A stretch of 64,000 nucleotides of DNA from NCBI GenBank assembly GCA_028280195.1, contig JANQMH010000053.1, forward strand, positions 1-64,000. The letters are read 5' to 3'. This stretch comes from Exilibacterium sp. GTDB lineage: Bacteria > Pseudomonadota > Gammaproteobacteria > Pseudomonadales > Cellvibrionaceae. Shown one piece after another: positions 56,946-64,000 of the stretch (the first letter of the stretch is position 1; each line of letters opens with the position of its first letter). The notes below the pieces were generated by a model. It was not told where the DNA came from. It saw nothing but the letters and a program-made list of their open reading frames with translations, and made no database searches. Both the position numbers and the translations under genes were made by a program.

Positions 56946-57954
56946 TAGCATACGGTAGCGCCAGCAGCTCGAGTGACTGCTGCCTTTGTCGATCCAGGTA
57001 GACCTGGTTCTCACTTGCCGCTTCGATGGTACAGACCGCCAGCAACTCGGCGCTGCTTTCATCAGAGTTGGCGCACATTACCACATTTCCCACACTTTGG
57101 CTTGTGCTGCCGCCATAAATCTCATCGCCCGGTGCCGCGCTGGCGGGGTCTGCGGCCCGCAGCCGGTACATATGGCGCTTGAGCTTGCCGCGGTACTGCA
57201 TCCGCGCCACCACCTCCTGGCCGGTGTAGCAGCCCTTGGTAAAACTGATGCCGTCGATCAACTGGTAGTTGAGCAGTTGCGGAATGAACATTTCGACGCT
57301 GCTGCCGCGCACCTGGCCGATGCCGGCGCGGATATCCAGCAGATCCCAGTAGCCGCTGCCCGCCAGCTGGCTGCGCGACAGCAGCGTCGCCAGCACCTCC
57401 GTCGCGGCCCCGGCGTCTATCCAGCATTCAAAGCGGGCACTGTCGAGTTTGATCACAGTGACGCCGTCTGCCTGGCAGACCCGGCCGGCCGAGTCCGGCA
57501 CCGCGGCGAAGTTATCAGCCAGCAGACTCTGCGCGCCGGCACCGCTCAGGCCGACAATGCAGGTGTCGGTATCCGCCTGCAGTTGCGCCTTGGAAAACAC
57601 GATGTACCGGGCCAGAGACTGCTGTAGCGGCGCCAGTGCGCTGCTGTGCAGGCGCAGGCCGCAGGCATCTTCGGCGCCGGCGGCGGTGCGGAAGTCGGCG
57701 ATCATACGCCCCTTGTTATTGCAGTGGGCGCCCAGATGGCTGCGGCCCTGATGCAGATCGCTGACATCGCAGGTCAGCTGACCCTGCAGGAATTTGAAGG
57801 TATCCGGGCCGCTGACCTGCAGCAGCCGCTGGTGGCTGAGCACCGACAGTACCGGTGCCTCGCTGTCCGGATCGGGATGGGTGTCGACCGTTATATCACC
57901 GCCGCTGCTGCGCTGCGCCCCGCGGGATATCAGAAACTCTTGCCAATTGCTCAT
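56938..57954 (-). CDS. ygfZ: folate-binding Fe-S assembly protein YgfZ
   Basis: This protein of 338 aa (from MSNWQEF, ATG 57954; an upstream ATG at 58017 would add 21) helps repair or assemble certain Fe-S enzymes such as MiaB, using tetrahydrofolate. The family signature KGCYTGQEVVARMQYRGKLK is present (Cys in CYTGQ). It is divergent from sdhE, as in many gammaproteobacteria. Confidence 0.92.
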   Translation of the reverse strand: MSNWQEFLISRGAQRSSGGDITVDTHPDPDSEAPVLSVLSHQRLLQVSGPDTFKFLQGQLTCDVSDLHQGRSHLGAHCNNKGRMIADFRTAAGAEDACGLRLHSSALAPLQQSLARYIVFSKAQLQADTDTCIVGLSGAGAQSLLADNFAAVPDSAGRVCQADGVTVIKLDSARFECWIDAGAATEVLATLLSRSQLAGSGYWDLLDIRAGIGQVRGSSVEMFIPQLLNYQLIDGISFTKGCYTGQEVVARMQYRGKLKRHMYRLRAADPASAAPGDEIYGGSTSQSVGNVVMCANSDESSAELLAVCTIEAASENQVYLDRQRQQSLELLALPYAIQ

Positions 57955-58088
57955 TGCAGTGGACCGCTGATTGCTAGACGGCTGGCTATCATAGGCGCGA
58001 AGGCTGGTGTTGGCCATACCCTGGGTTATAATTCCGCCTGCTGCAGCCGGCCCGGCGGGGCGGGCGCGAGTTGAAGTGGAGATGCAAA

Positions 58089-58325
58089 ATGGATAAAAAC
58101 CGTTTGTTATGGGGAAGCCGGCGCGGTATGTTGGAGCTGGATCTGCTGCTGCTGCCGTTTGTGGAAAATACCTATCCCACCCTGGAGCAGGCGGACAAGG
58201 AGCGTTACTGGAAACTGCTGGGTTGTGAGGACCAGGATATGTTCGGCTGGTTTTTACACCGCCTGGAGCCCGAGGACCCCGAACTGCAAAGGATTGTCAG
58301 TCTGATTCGTGAGAACCACGCCTGA
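58089..58325 (+). CDS. sdhE: FAD assembly factor SdhE
   Basis: This 78-aa protein helps attach FAD covalently to succinate dehydrogenase. The key RGMLELD (RGxxE) motif is at residues 12-18. GGAG eight bases before ATG 58089 supports the start. It overlaps ygfX by 17 bases. Confidence 0.94.
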   Translation: MDKNRLLWGSRRGMLELDLLLLPFVENTYPTLEQADKERYWKLLGCEDQDMFGWFLHRLEPEDPELQRIVSLIRENHA

Positions 58326-58776
58326 ACCCATTCACAGCGGGCCGGCTGCCCTGGCCGTCGAGCTGCGGCCCTCGCCGCTGCTGGCCCTGTTTGTTATCAG
58401 CTGCCACCTGCTGGCCTGCCTGGGCCTGGCTTTGGCGGCGCTGCCCTGGCCAGTGCAGATACTTGGCCTGGCGCTGCTGATCTGGCATTTACGCCACTGC
58501 GCGCTGCGGCACTGGCGGCAGCTGCCGCAGCGCATCTGCTATGCAAACGGCGAGTGGCTGCTGGTTCGCGGGCGGCGCTCAAACCGACTGCAGCTCGAAG
58601 GCGAACAGCTGGTCTGGCCGGCACTGCTGGTCCTCAGGGGCAGGCTCGACAGCGGGCGGCTTGGCGTGCTGGTGTTGCCGGCCGATGCCCTCGATGCCGA
58701 GGATCTGCGCCGCCTGCGGGTAGTGCTGCGCTGGCCGCCGCGCGCCGCGGCCGGGCTCAACCCGCCGCGGCACTGA
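58309..58776 (+). CDS. ygfX: YgfX-family membrane protein
   Basis: This 155-aa protein has two close transmembrane helices (~27-65, [33 protein letters not shown]) and a basic soluble tail. It fits YgfX/CptA, usually next to sdhE; the E. coli pair was once called a toxin-antitoxin system, which is debated. GTG 58309 starts within the sdhE end. Its 3' end overlaps nadB on the other strand by 20 bp. Confidence 0.82.
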   Translation: MRTTPEPIHSGPAALAVELRPSPLLALFVISCHLLACLGLALAALPWPVQILGLALLIWHLRHCALRHWRQLPQRICYANGEWLLVRGRRSNRLQLEGEQLVWPALLVLRGRLDSGRLGVLVLPADALDAEDLRRLRVVLRWPPRAAAGLNPPRH

Positions 58777-60382
58777 CGATAATGTCCTGGGCGGCGAAGT
58801 TGGTCGGCACCAGAATGGTGTCGCGGGCAATGGCGGCCATCTCCGGGTAGTCGAGGGAGTAGTGCAGGCCGCGGCTCTCCTTGCGCTGCATGGCCGAGCG
58901 GATGATCAGCTCCGCCACCATGGCCAGATTGCGCAGCTCGATCAGGTCGTTGCCGACCTTGTAATTACTGTAGTATTCGGCGATTTCCTTCTGTAGCAGC
59001 TTGATGCGGTGAGTGGCCCGCTCCAGGCGCTTGCGCGTGCGCACGATACCGACATAGTCCCACATGAAGCGACGCAGCTCATCCCAGTTGTGGGAGATCA
59101 CCACGTCCTCATCGGAGTTGGTTACCCGCGACTCGTCCCAGTGCGGCGGCTGGCCCAGCAGCGCTATGTGCTCGAGCCCGGCGCCGATATGTGCAGCTGC
59201 CGCGCGCGCGTAAACTACGCACTCCAGCAGCGAGTTGCTGGCCATGCGATTGGCGCCGTGCAGTCCGGTAAAGGAGGTTTCACCGATGGCGTAGAGCTGC
59301 TCGAGATCGGTGCAGCCGTTGGTGTCCACCACCACACCGCCGCAGGTATAGTGGGCCGCCGGCACTACCGGAATCGGGTCGCGGGTAATATCGATACCGA
59401 ATTCCAGGCAGCGCTGTTTGACCGTGGGGAAGTGCGCGGCGATAAAGGCCGCCGGCTTGTGGCTGATATCCAGGTAGAGGCAGTCGCTGCCCAGGCGCTT
59501 CATCTCGTGATCGATGGCGCGGGCGACGATATCCCGCGGCGCCAGTTCGCCGCGCGGGTCGAAGCGCTGCATGAAGCGGCTGCCGTCGGGGAGCTGCAAA
59601 TGCGCCCCCTCGCCGCGCAGCGCCTCGGTCACCAGAAACGATTTGGCCTTCGGGTGGTAGAGGCAGGTGGGGTGAAACTGGTTGAATTCCATATTCGCCA
59701 CCCGGCAGCCGGCGCGCCAGGCCATGGCAATGCCGTCGCCGCTGGCGCTGTCGGGGTTGCTGGTGTAGAGGTAGACCTTGCTGGCGCCGCCGCTGGCCAG
59801 CACCACCGCCCTGGCCTGAAAGGTATCGACCTGGTCCCTGTCGCGGTTGTAGACATAGGCGCCGGTGCAGCGCACCTTGCGGCTGCCGGCATCGGCCTGG
59901 GTGATCAGGTCGATGGCGATATGGTGTTCGAGCAGGGTAATACTGTGGTGTTGTTTCACCTGCTCGACCAGGGTGCTGTGCACGGCGCGCCCGGTGGCGT
60001 CGGCGCTGTGAATAATGCGCCTGTGACTGTGGCCGCCCTCTTTGGTCAGGTGGTAGTCGTCGCGGCCGCTGTCGCGCGTAAAGTCCACGCCCTGGTCGAT
60101 CAGCCACTGAATGGCCTGTTTGCCGTGCTCGACGGTAAATCTGACCGTGTCCGGGTGACACAGGCCGGCACCGGCATTGAGGGTATCGTTGACATGGGCC
60201 TCGACAGAGTCGCTGTCGTCGAGCACGGCGGCGATACCGCCCTGGGCGAACCAGGTGGAGCCCTCCTGCAGCGAGGCCTTGCTCAATACCGCTACCTGCG
60301 CCCGGTCGGCCAGATGCAGGGCCAGCGTCAGGCCGGCGGCGCCGCTGCCGATTACCAGGACGTCGTACTGATGGTGCTTCAT
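58757..60382 (-). CDS. nadB: L-aspartate oxidase NadB
   Basis: This 541-aa flavoenzyme makes iminoaspartate for NAD synthesis. The N-terminal FAD motif ([17 protein letters not shown]), the fumarate reductase-type site ([17 protein letters not shown]) and [10 protein letters not shown] are all present. GGGAGG lies upstream of ATG 60382. The nadB/rpoE adjacency is typical of gammaproteobacteria. Confidence 0.96.
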   Translation of the reverse strand: MKHHQYDVLVIGSGAAGLTLALHLADRAQVAVLSKASLQEGSTWFAQGGIAAVLDDSDSVEAHVNDTLNAGAGLCHPDTVRFTVEHGKQAIQWLIDQGVDFTRDSGRDDYHLTKEGGHSHRRIIHSADATGRAVHSTLVEQVKQHHSITLLEHHIAIDLITQADAGSRKVRCTGAYVYNRDRDQVDTFQARAVVLASGGASKVYLYTSNPDSASGDGIAMAWRAGCRVANMEFNQFHPTCLYHPKAKSFLVTEALRGEGAHLQLPDGSRFMQRFDPRGELAPRDIVARAIDHEMKRLGSDCLYLDISHKPAAFIAAHFPTVKQRCLEFGIDITRDPIPVVPAAHYTCGGVVVDTNGCTDLEQLYAIGETSFTGLHGANRMASNSLLECVVYARAAAAHIGAGLEHIALLGQPPHWDESRVTNSDEDVVISHNWDELRRFMWDYVGIVRTRKRLERATHRIKLLQKEIAEYYSNYKVGNDLIELRNLAMVAELIIRSAMQRKESRGLHYSLDYPEMAAIARDTILVPTNFAAQDIIVSAAAG

Positions 60383-60707
60383 GGGGCGGTAGGCCTCCCG
60401 CTTATTTATTCAATAGTCAGCTATTGTTGAAAGCAGTGGCATAGTATATACAGGCAGTTGGGGGCGACTGCAACGCTGACGGCCCCGGGCTATAATCATG
60501 GATGTTTAAAAAACAGCCTAAATAACAAAAAGTTAGAGCGTTCCATGAACTTATCAGTACCTCCCTGGTCTAGTTTTGGCGCTCCGCTGGGGTTTTTAGC
60601 GGCTATGTTCCCCGCTGACGGAATGGAGCTTTGGCATAGCTGATGCGGGCGTTTCGCCCGCCTGACAGTCAGTCGGCGAGGCTGTTTAGTGTACTTGGGA
60701 GCAAAGA
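60383..60707. other. nadB/rpoE divergent spacer with rpoE leader
   Basis: This spacer has no full gene. A perfect -10 TATAAT lies at 60491-60496 on the plus strand, with a poor -35. The leader ORF and hairpin described next follow it. Confidence 0.5.
60545..60643 (+). CDS. possible leader peptide upstream of rpoE
   Basis: This 32-codon frame (MNLSVPPWSSFGAPLGFLAA, then 12 more) ends with TGA at 60641-60643, two bases before a strong hairpin GCGGGCG-TTT-CGCCCGC (60645-60661). rpoE starts 65 bases later. E. coli has a leader ORF (rseD) before rpoE; whether this is a relative is not shown. The ribosome site is poor. Confidence 0.4.
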   Translation: MNLSVPPWSSFGAPLGFLAAMFPADGMELWHS

Positions 60708-61298
60708 ATGACAGCGCAGTCGGCGCAAGAAACAGATCAACAACTGGTCAAAAGAGTACAACAGGGCGATAAGCGCGCATTTGATCTGCTGGTCATTAAG
60801 TACCAACACAAGATTGTGGCCATTGTCGGGCGCTATATACGCGACAGCTTTGAGGTGCATGACGTAGTGCAGGAGGCGTTTATCAAGGCCTACCGGGCAC
60901 TGGCGAATTTTCGCGGCGAAAGCGCCTTTTATACCTGGCTGTACCGCATTGCCATCAACACTGCCAAAAATCACCTGGTCGCCCGCGGCCGCCGCCCGCC
61001 GTCCAGCGATGTGGATGTGGAAGAGGCGGAGTACTACGGCGGCAGCCAGGCGCTGAAAGACATCGATTCCCCGGAGAACAACCTGTTCCGCGACGAGCTG
61101 CAGGAAGTGGTCAACGCCGCCATCCGCGACCTGCCCGAGGACCTGCGCACCGCCGTCACCCTGAGAGAACTCGAAGGGCTCAGCTACGAGGAGATCGCCG
61201 AGGTGATGGGCTGCCCGGTGGGCACGGTCAGATCGCGGATTTTCCGGGCGCGCGAGGCCATCGACAAGCGCATCGATCCGCTGATGCGGCCGGCTTAG
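60708..61298 (+). CDS. rpoE: envelope-stress sigma factor RpoE (AlgU)
   Basis: This 196-aa ECF sigma factor has region 2 (HDVVQEAFIKAYRALANFRG; SAFYTWLYRIAINTAKN) and region 4 (YEEIAEVMGCPVGTVRSRIF). It directs the response to misfolded envelope proteins and is held by RseA. It is the first gene of rpoE-rseA-rseB-rseC. The 264-bp gap to rseA is longer than usual; I saw no gene there. Confidence 0.97.
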   Translation: MTAQSAQETDQQLVKRVQQGDKRAFDLLVIKYQHKIVAIVGRYIRDSFEVHDVVQEAFIKAYRALANFRGESAFYTWLYRIAINTAKNHLVARGRRPPSSDVDVEEAEYYGGSQALKDIDSPENNLFRDELQEVVNAAIRDLPEDLRTAVTLRELEGLSYEEIAEVMGCPVGTVRSRIFRAREAIDKRIDPLMRPA

Positions 61299-61562
61299 TT
61301 TTTTTTCCGGGTGGGAAACCAATGGCGCTCAGGTTTGTCATAACGTGTGTCGCAGGGCCGAGCGAAGCCGGCTACAGAGCGCCCCTCAGGCGCCGGCTGC
61401 GGCGGCAAGCATTTTCCCGACCGGCAGCAGCGGTGACTGCCCGCAGCCAGTTGAGTTCTCCAGTGCCGGCAAGGCAAGTGCAGCCGGTATCTGGTAAACA
61501 GTACGTTTTATAGTAAATTGTGTATTAAACTGTGGTAAACAAATAGCGGGGTAATAACGGAG

Positions 61563-62243
61563 ATGACTGAAAATACGGCTAAGCGATCTTTGCGGGAGTC
61601 GCTGTCAGCGCTGGTGGATAATCAGGCGACTGAACTCGAACTCCACCGCATCCTGAAAGAGAGCGAAGGTAATGCCGAAATAAGGTCAGTGTGGGCCCGC
61701 TATCAACTGGCCAGTGCCGCTATGAGAGGTGATACCCCCGGCGGCGACTATGTGGATCTGTCCGATCGTATCCGCAGCGCCATCAATGCCGAACAGCCCC
61801 ACGATATGGCTGCAGACCAGCTGGCGGGCGAGATGAGTGCCACAGCCCGGCCGCAGCGCTGGTGGCAGCAGGCCGGGCGTTTCGCCATTGCCGCCTCGGT
61901 GGCCGGTGCGGTCATTATCGGCGTACAGCAGAGCTCCCAGCTGCTGGCCGGCGGCCAGCCCGGTGGCGCCGAAGTGGCTGCCGCGGGCCCGACCCAGGAC
62001 CAGATCCCCGCCCTCAACCCCGCCCTGAGTGTACGCAGTGTCAGCACCGATGCCGGCCAGAACCGTGCCGGTGCGCCGCCGATGGTGATATTCGTGCCCA
62101 AGCAGAGGGATCAGGCGGTGCCGGTCGAAGCCGTGCAGAAGCGCCTCAACCACCTGATGCTGGAGCACGCTGAACACGCTGCACAGAACAGTGGCCGCGG
62201 TATGCTGCCGTTTGCCCGTATTCCGCGCATGGAAGAAGAGTAA
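61563..62243 (+). CDS. rseA: anti-sigma-E factor RseA (MucA)
   Basis: This 226-aa inner-membrane protein binds sigma-E with its N-terminal domain (~7-80, RESLSALVDNQATELELHRIL). A transmembrane helix spans about 105-125 (FAIAASVAGAVIIGVQQS), and the periplasmic tail binds RseB. Regulated cleavage by DegS/RseP releases sigma-E. Position and architecture support the call over a generic anti-sigma. Confidence 0.92.
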   Translation: MTENTAKRSLRESLSALVDNQATELELHRILKESEGNAEIRSVWARYQLASAAMRGDTPGGDYVDLSDRIRSAINAEQPHDMAADQLAGEMSATARPQRWWQQAGRFAIAASVAGAVIIGVQQSSQLLAGGQPGGAEVAAAGPTQDQIPALNPALSVRSVSTDAGQNRAGAPPMVIFVPKQRDQAVPVEAVQKRLNHLMLEHAEHAAQNSGRGMLPFARIPRMEEE

Positions 62244-62395
62244 TCCGGCAAAGGCGGGATTTGGCAGCAAATATCTAGTAACATACAGGCGCCACCCGCT
62301 TTCCGCAGCCGGGTGGCGGCAATGAGTGCAACCTCTTAAGTATAAACAGCCAACAACAAGACAGCTTAAGCATAAGATAAACAGTTCAGTACAAT

Positions 62396-63370
62396 ATGAT
62401 GCGATTCGGTTACAGGCTTGTAAGGCTTTTTGCAATTGTGCTGGCAATTTCCGCAAGTCTTCCCCTACCCGCCGCTGCGGCGGAAACCCCGGAAAAGATG
62501 ACCGAGCTGCTCGGCAGAATGTCGGCTGCGGTGCGCGAGCTGAGCTACCGCGGCCTGTTTACCTACGAGCACGGCGGGTCTCTCGATACGCTGAAAGTGA
62601 TTCACACGGTACGCGACGGCATCGAATACGAGCGACTCGAGCACCTGAGCGGTCCGACACGGGAGTTTGTGCGCTCCGGCCAGCGTGTCGACTGCCTGCC
62701 CCCGGGGGACAAACTGCTGCGCGGCCGCCTCGGTTCACTGGGCGGTAAGGTCGGCGGGCTCAGCAATCACTACCATTTCCATATCCGCGGCAGCGAGCGC
62801 ATCGCCGGTCGCGATGCCCAGATTGTGCAGATCCTGCCGCGCGACGAGTACCGCTACGGCTATACCCTGGGCATCGATCGCGACTCGGGCATGCCGCTGA
62901 TGTTTCTGTTGTTGGGTGAAGTCGAGAAGAAGAAGCGGGTATTGGAGCGCTTCCAGTTTATCGAGCTGACCATCGGTGAGGTCGGTGAGGAGGAGCTGAC
63001 GCCTGTCAATCCCGGTCACCGCGTTGCCGAACACCAGCTGGCGCGCTGTGAGGAGAACCTCAAGGCCGTGATAAAGTCCTGGCAGCTCAACTGGCTGCCG
63101 CAGGGCTTTATGTTTTCCGGGCAGCGCCGCACTGACTCAAACGGTGATATGCTGATGTACACCGACGGCCTGACTACCTTCTCGGTATTTATCGACCCGG
63201 TAATAGACACCTTTACCGTAGAGGGGCAGGCGCGGCGCGGTGCGACGGTGGCCTATATGCAGCAGGTGGAACGGCGCAACCTTCCCTACAGCGTTACCGT
63301 GGTGGGTGAAATTCCGCCGATCACGGCACGCCGGGTGGCCGAGTCGGTAAAATCGCTGTCGCAAAACTAG
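62396..63370 (+). CDS. rseB: sigma-E regulatory protein RseB (MucB)
   Basis: This 324-aa periplasmic protein shields RseA from proteolysis and senses lipoprotein or LPS stress. It has a signal peptide (AIVLAISASLPLPAAAA), an N-terminal LolA-like domain (ELSYRGLFTYEHGG; FVRSGQRVDCLPPG) and a C-terminal domain (PQGFMFSGQRR). It sits between rseA and rseC. Confidence 0.94.
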   Translation: MMRFGYRLVRLFAIVLAISASLPLPAAAAETPEKMTELLGRMSAAVRELSYRGLFTYEHGGSLDTLKVIHTVRDGIEYERLEHLSGPTREFVRSGQRVDCLPPGDKLLRGRLGSLGGKVGGLSNHYHFHIRGSERIAGRDAQIVQILPRDEYRYGYTLGIDRDSGMPLMFLLLGEVEKKKRVLERFQFIELTIGEVGEEELTPVNPGHRVAEHQLARCEENLKAVIKSWQLNWLPQGFMFSGQRRTDSNGDMLMYTDGLTTFSVFIDPVIDTFTVEGQARRGATVAYMQQVERRNLPYSVTVVGEIPPITARRVAESVKSLSQN

Positions 63371-63440
63371 CGCGCCCATGGGCAGGCCCGGGCGCCGCCG
63401 TATTGAATGACTGTTATGTCCATTGTCGATGCGTTCCATA

Positions 63441-63468
63441 TAGGACCTGTAAAGTAGGACCTGTAAAG
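63441..63468 (+). repeat. 14-bp tandem duplication before rseC
   Basis: TAGGACCTGTAAAG stands twice, at 63441-63454 and 63455-63468, directly before the rseC ATG. It duplicates the AGGA that serves as ribosome site. Confidence 0.75.
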
Positions 63469-63469
63469 C

Positions 63470-63928
63470 ATGATTACTGAAACCGGAAAGGTCGTTGCCG
63501 TCGAAGCCGACAGCCTGTGGGTGGAGACGGTGCAGAAATCCACCTGCCAGAGCTGTGCCGCCGAACCGGGTTGCGGCCAGAGTCTGCTGGCGCGCTGGAG
63601 CGGCCACAGCAGCTATCTGCGGGTGCTGCTGCAGGGCCGCGATCCGTCGCGCTATCGTATCGGCGACCAGGTGGGCATCGGCATACCGGAGGACGTGGTG
63701 GTAAAGGGGTCGCTGTTTGTCTACCTGCTGCCGCTGTTGCTGCTGGTTGGCGGCAGCTGGCTTGGCCATCACTGGCTCGGCTCCGAGGCCGCCGCAATTG
63801 TCGCAGCGCTGCTGGGCCTGGCCCTGGGGGCGGCAGTGGTGCGCTGGCACGCTTATCGAAACCGCAATAACCAGCGCCTGCAACCGGTGCTGCTGGACGC
63901 TGAGCGGCCGATAAAATTAACCACCTAA
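63470..63928 (+). CDS. rseC: SoxR-reducing/sigma-E locus protein RseC
   Basis: This 152-aa inner-membrane protein has a Cys-rich N-terminal segment (STCQSCAAEPGCGQSLL) and two transmembrane helices (~85-125, SLFVYLLPLLLLVGG; IVAALLGLALGAAVV). RseC is associated with the sigma-E operon and with SoxR reduction in E. coli. Confidence 0.92.
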   Translation: MITETGKVVAVEADSLWVETVQKSTCQSCAAEPGCGQSLLARWSGHSSYLRVLLQGRDPSRYRIGDQVGIGIPEDVVVKGSLFVYLLPLLLLVGGSWLGHHWLGSEAAAIVAALLGLALGAAVVRWHAYRNRNNQRLQPVLLDAERPIKLTT

Positions 63929-63976
63929 GCACTGTATTTGCAGTGTTTTAACTGCAGTGTGTAAGGAGTGAAGTGA

Positions 63977-64000
63977 ATGCAACTGCACAATGACCCGAGC
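63977..64000 (+). CDS. start of next gene (partial, 8 codons)
   Basis: ATG 63977 is preceded at eight bases by AAGGAG and reads MQLHNDPS to the window edge. In Pseudomonas the gene after mucC is a DegP-type protease, but eight codons do not identify it. Confidence 0.5.

Noticed and set aside
58309-58776. Toxin-antitoxin reading of sdhE-ygfX
   Set aside because: SdhE has a well-supported FAD assembly role; the toxin claim for the pair is disputed, so I did not list it as a system.
59009-60430. Plus-strand 473-codon open frame
   Set aside because: Antisense shadow of nadB.
61322-61513. 63-codon frame between rpoE and rseA
   Set aside because: Arg/Ala/Pro-rich product typical of a GC-rich spacer; no conserved gene is known at this place in the operon.

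Overview
The window looks like part of a chromosome of a free-living, probably marine, Gram-negative gammaproteobacterium. The evidence is an estimated GC content near 60% with a strong codon bias for G/C, several TonB-dependent receptors, an acetate symporter with its DUF485 partner, a FecI/FecR/receptor trio, and standard gammaproteobacterial neighbourhoods: tadA/mltF/purL, prfB-lysS, ygfZ/sdhE-ygfX/nadB and rpoE-rseA-rseB-rseC. The species cannot be named from sequence alone; a Cellvibrionales-like lineage would fit. No rRNA, tRNA or CRISPR array was seen.

Layout. 1-4.7 kb: two minus-strand RHS/YD-repeat genes that look like the two halves of one RHS protein, each with its own export signal; the second runs off the left edge. 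5.1-9.8 kb: fatty acid or other acyl-CoA oxidation genes, a bifunctional hydratase/dehydrogenase and a pair of acyl-CoA dehydrogenases that probably form one heteromeric enzyme. 10.2-13.8 kb: an exported catalase-peroxidase (katG) divergent from oxyR. 13.9-15.9 kb: actP-yjcH. 16-22.6 kb: two TonB-dependent receptors, the second with a signalling domain and in line with FecR and a FecI-type sigma factor. 22.9-31.9 kb: an accessory catabolic block with phenylacetate-CoA ligase, an IclR regulator, a ferredoxin, a TetR regulator, an epoxide hydrolase, a third TonB receptor and an NADP-dependent oxidoreductase. 31.8-43.2 kb: mostly housekeeping (DUF1653, tadA, mltF, purL, a methyltransferase, a SRPBCC protein, an MsbA-like ABC exporter, DUF2058). 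43.1-50.2 kb: an AraC regulator, a REP-associated transposase homologue that has lost its HUH histidines, a lipoprotein hydrolase, a caspase-fold lipoprotein followed by a small-passenger autotransporter, and a peroxiredoxin. 50.6-52.2 kb: a CueR-like regulator with a Cu/Zn efflux permease. 52.6-60.4 kb: prfB (with its programmed frameshift), lysS, ung, a HDOD protein, ygfZ, sdhE, ygfX, nadB. 60.5-64 kb: the sigma-E operon rpoE-rseA-rseB-rseC and the first codons of the next gene.

The least ordinary parts are non-coding. Three long hairpins (24.4, 52.2 and 52.4 kb) share an almost identical 52-nt tip but have different, self-complementary arms. A second, 86-bp palindromic repeat occurs at 26.9 kb and directly at the stop codon of the degenerate REP transposase at 45.3 kb. 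Two convergent gene pairs share a CTAGTCGCTAGTGACT palindrome at their abutting 3' ends. Several short tandem arrays lie in promoters or 5' ends. Among proteins, the split RHS pair and the caspase/autotransporter pair are the best candidates for an undescribed system; their functions are inferred, not shown.
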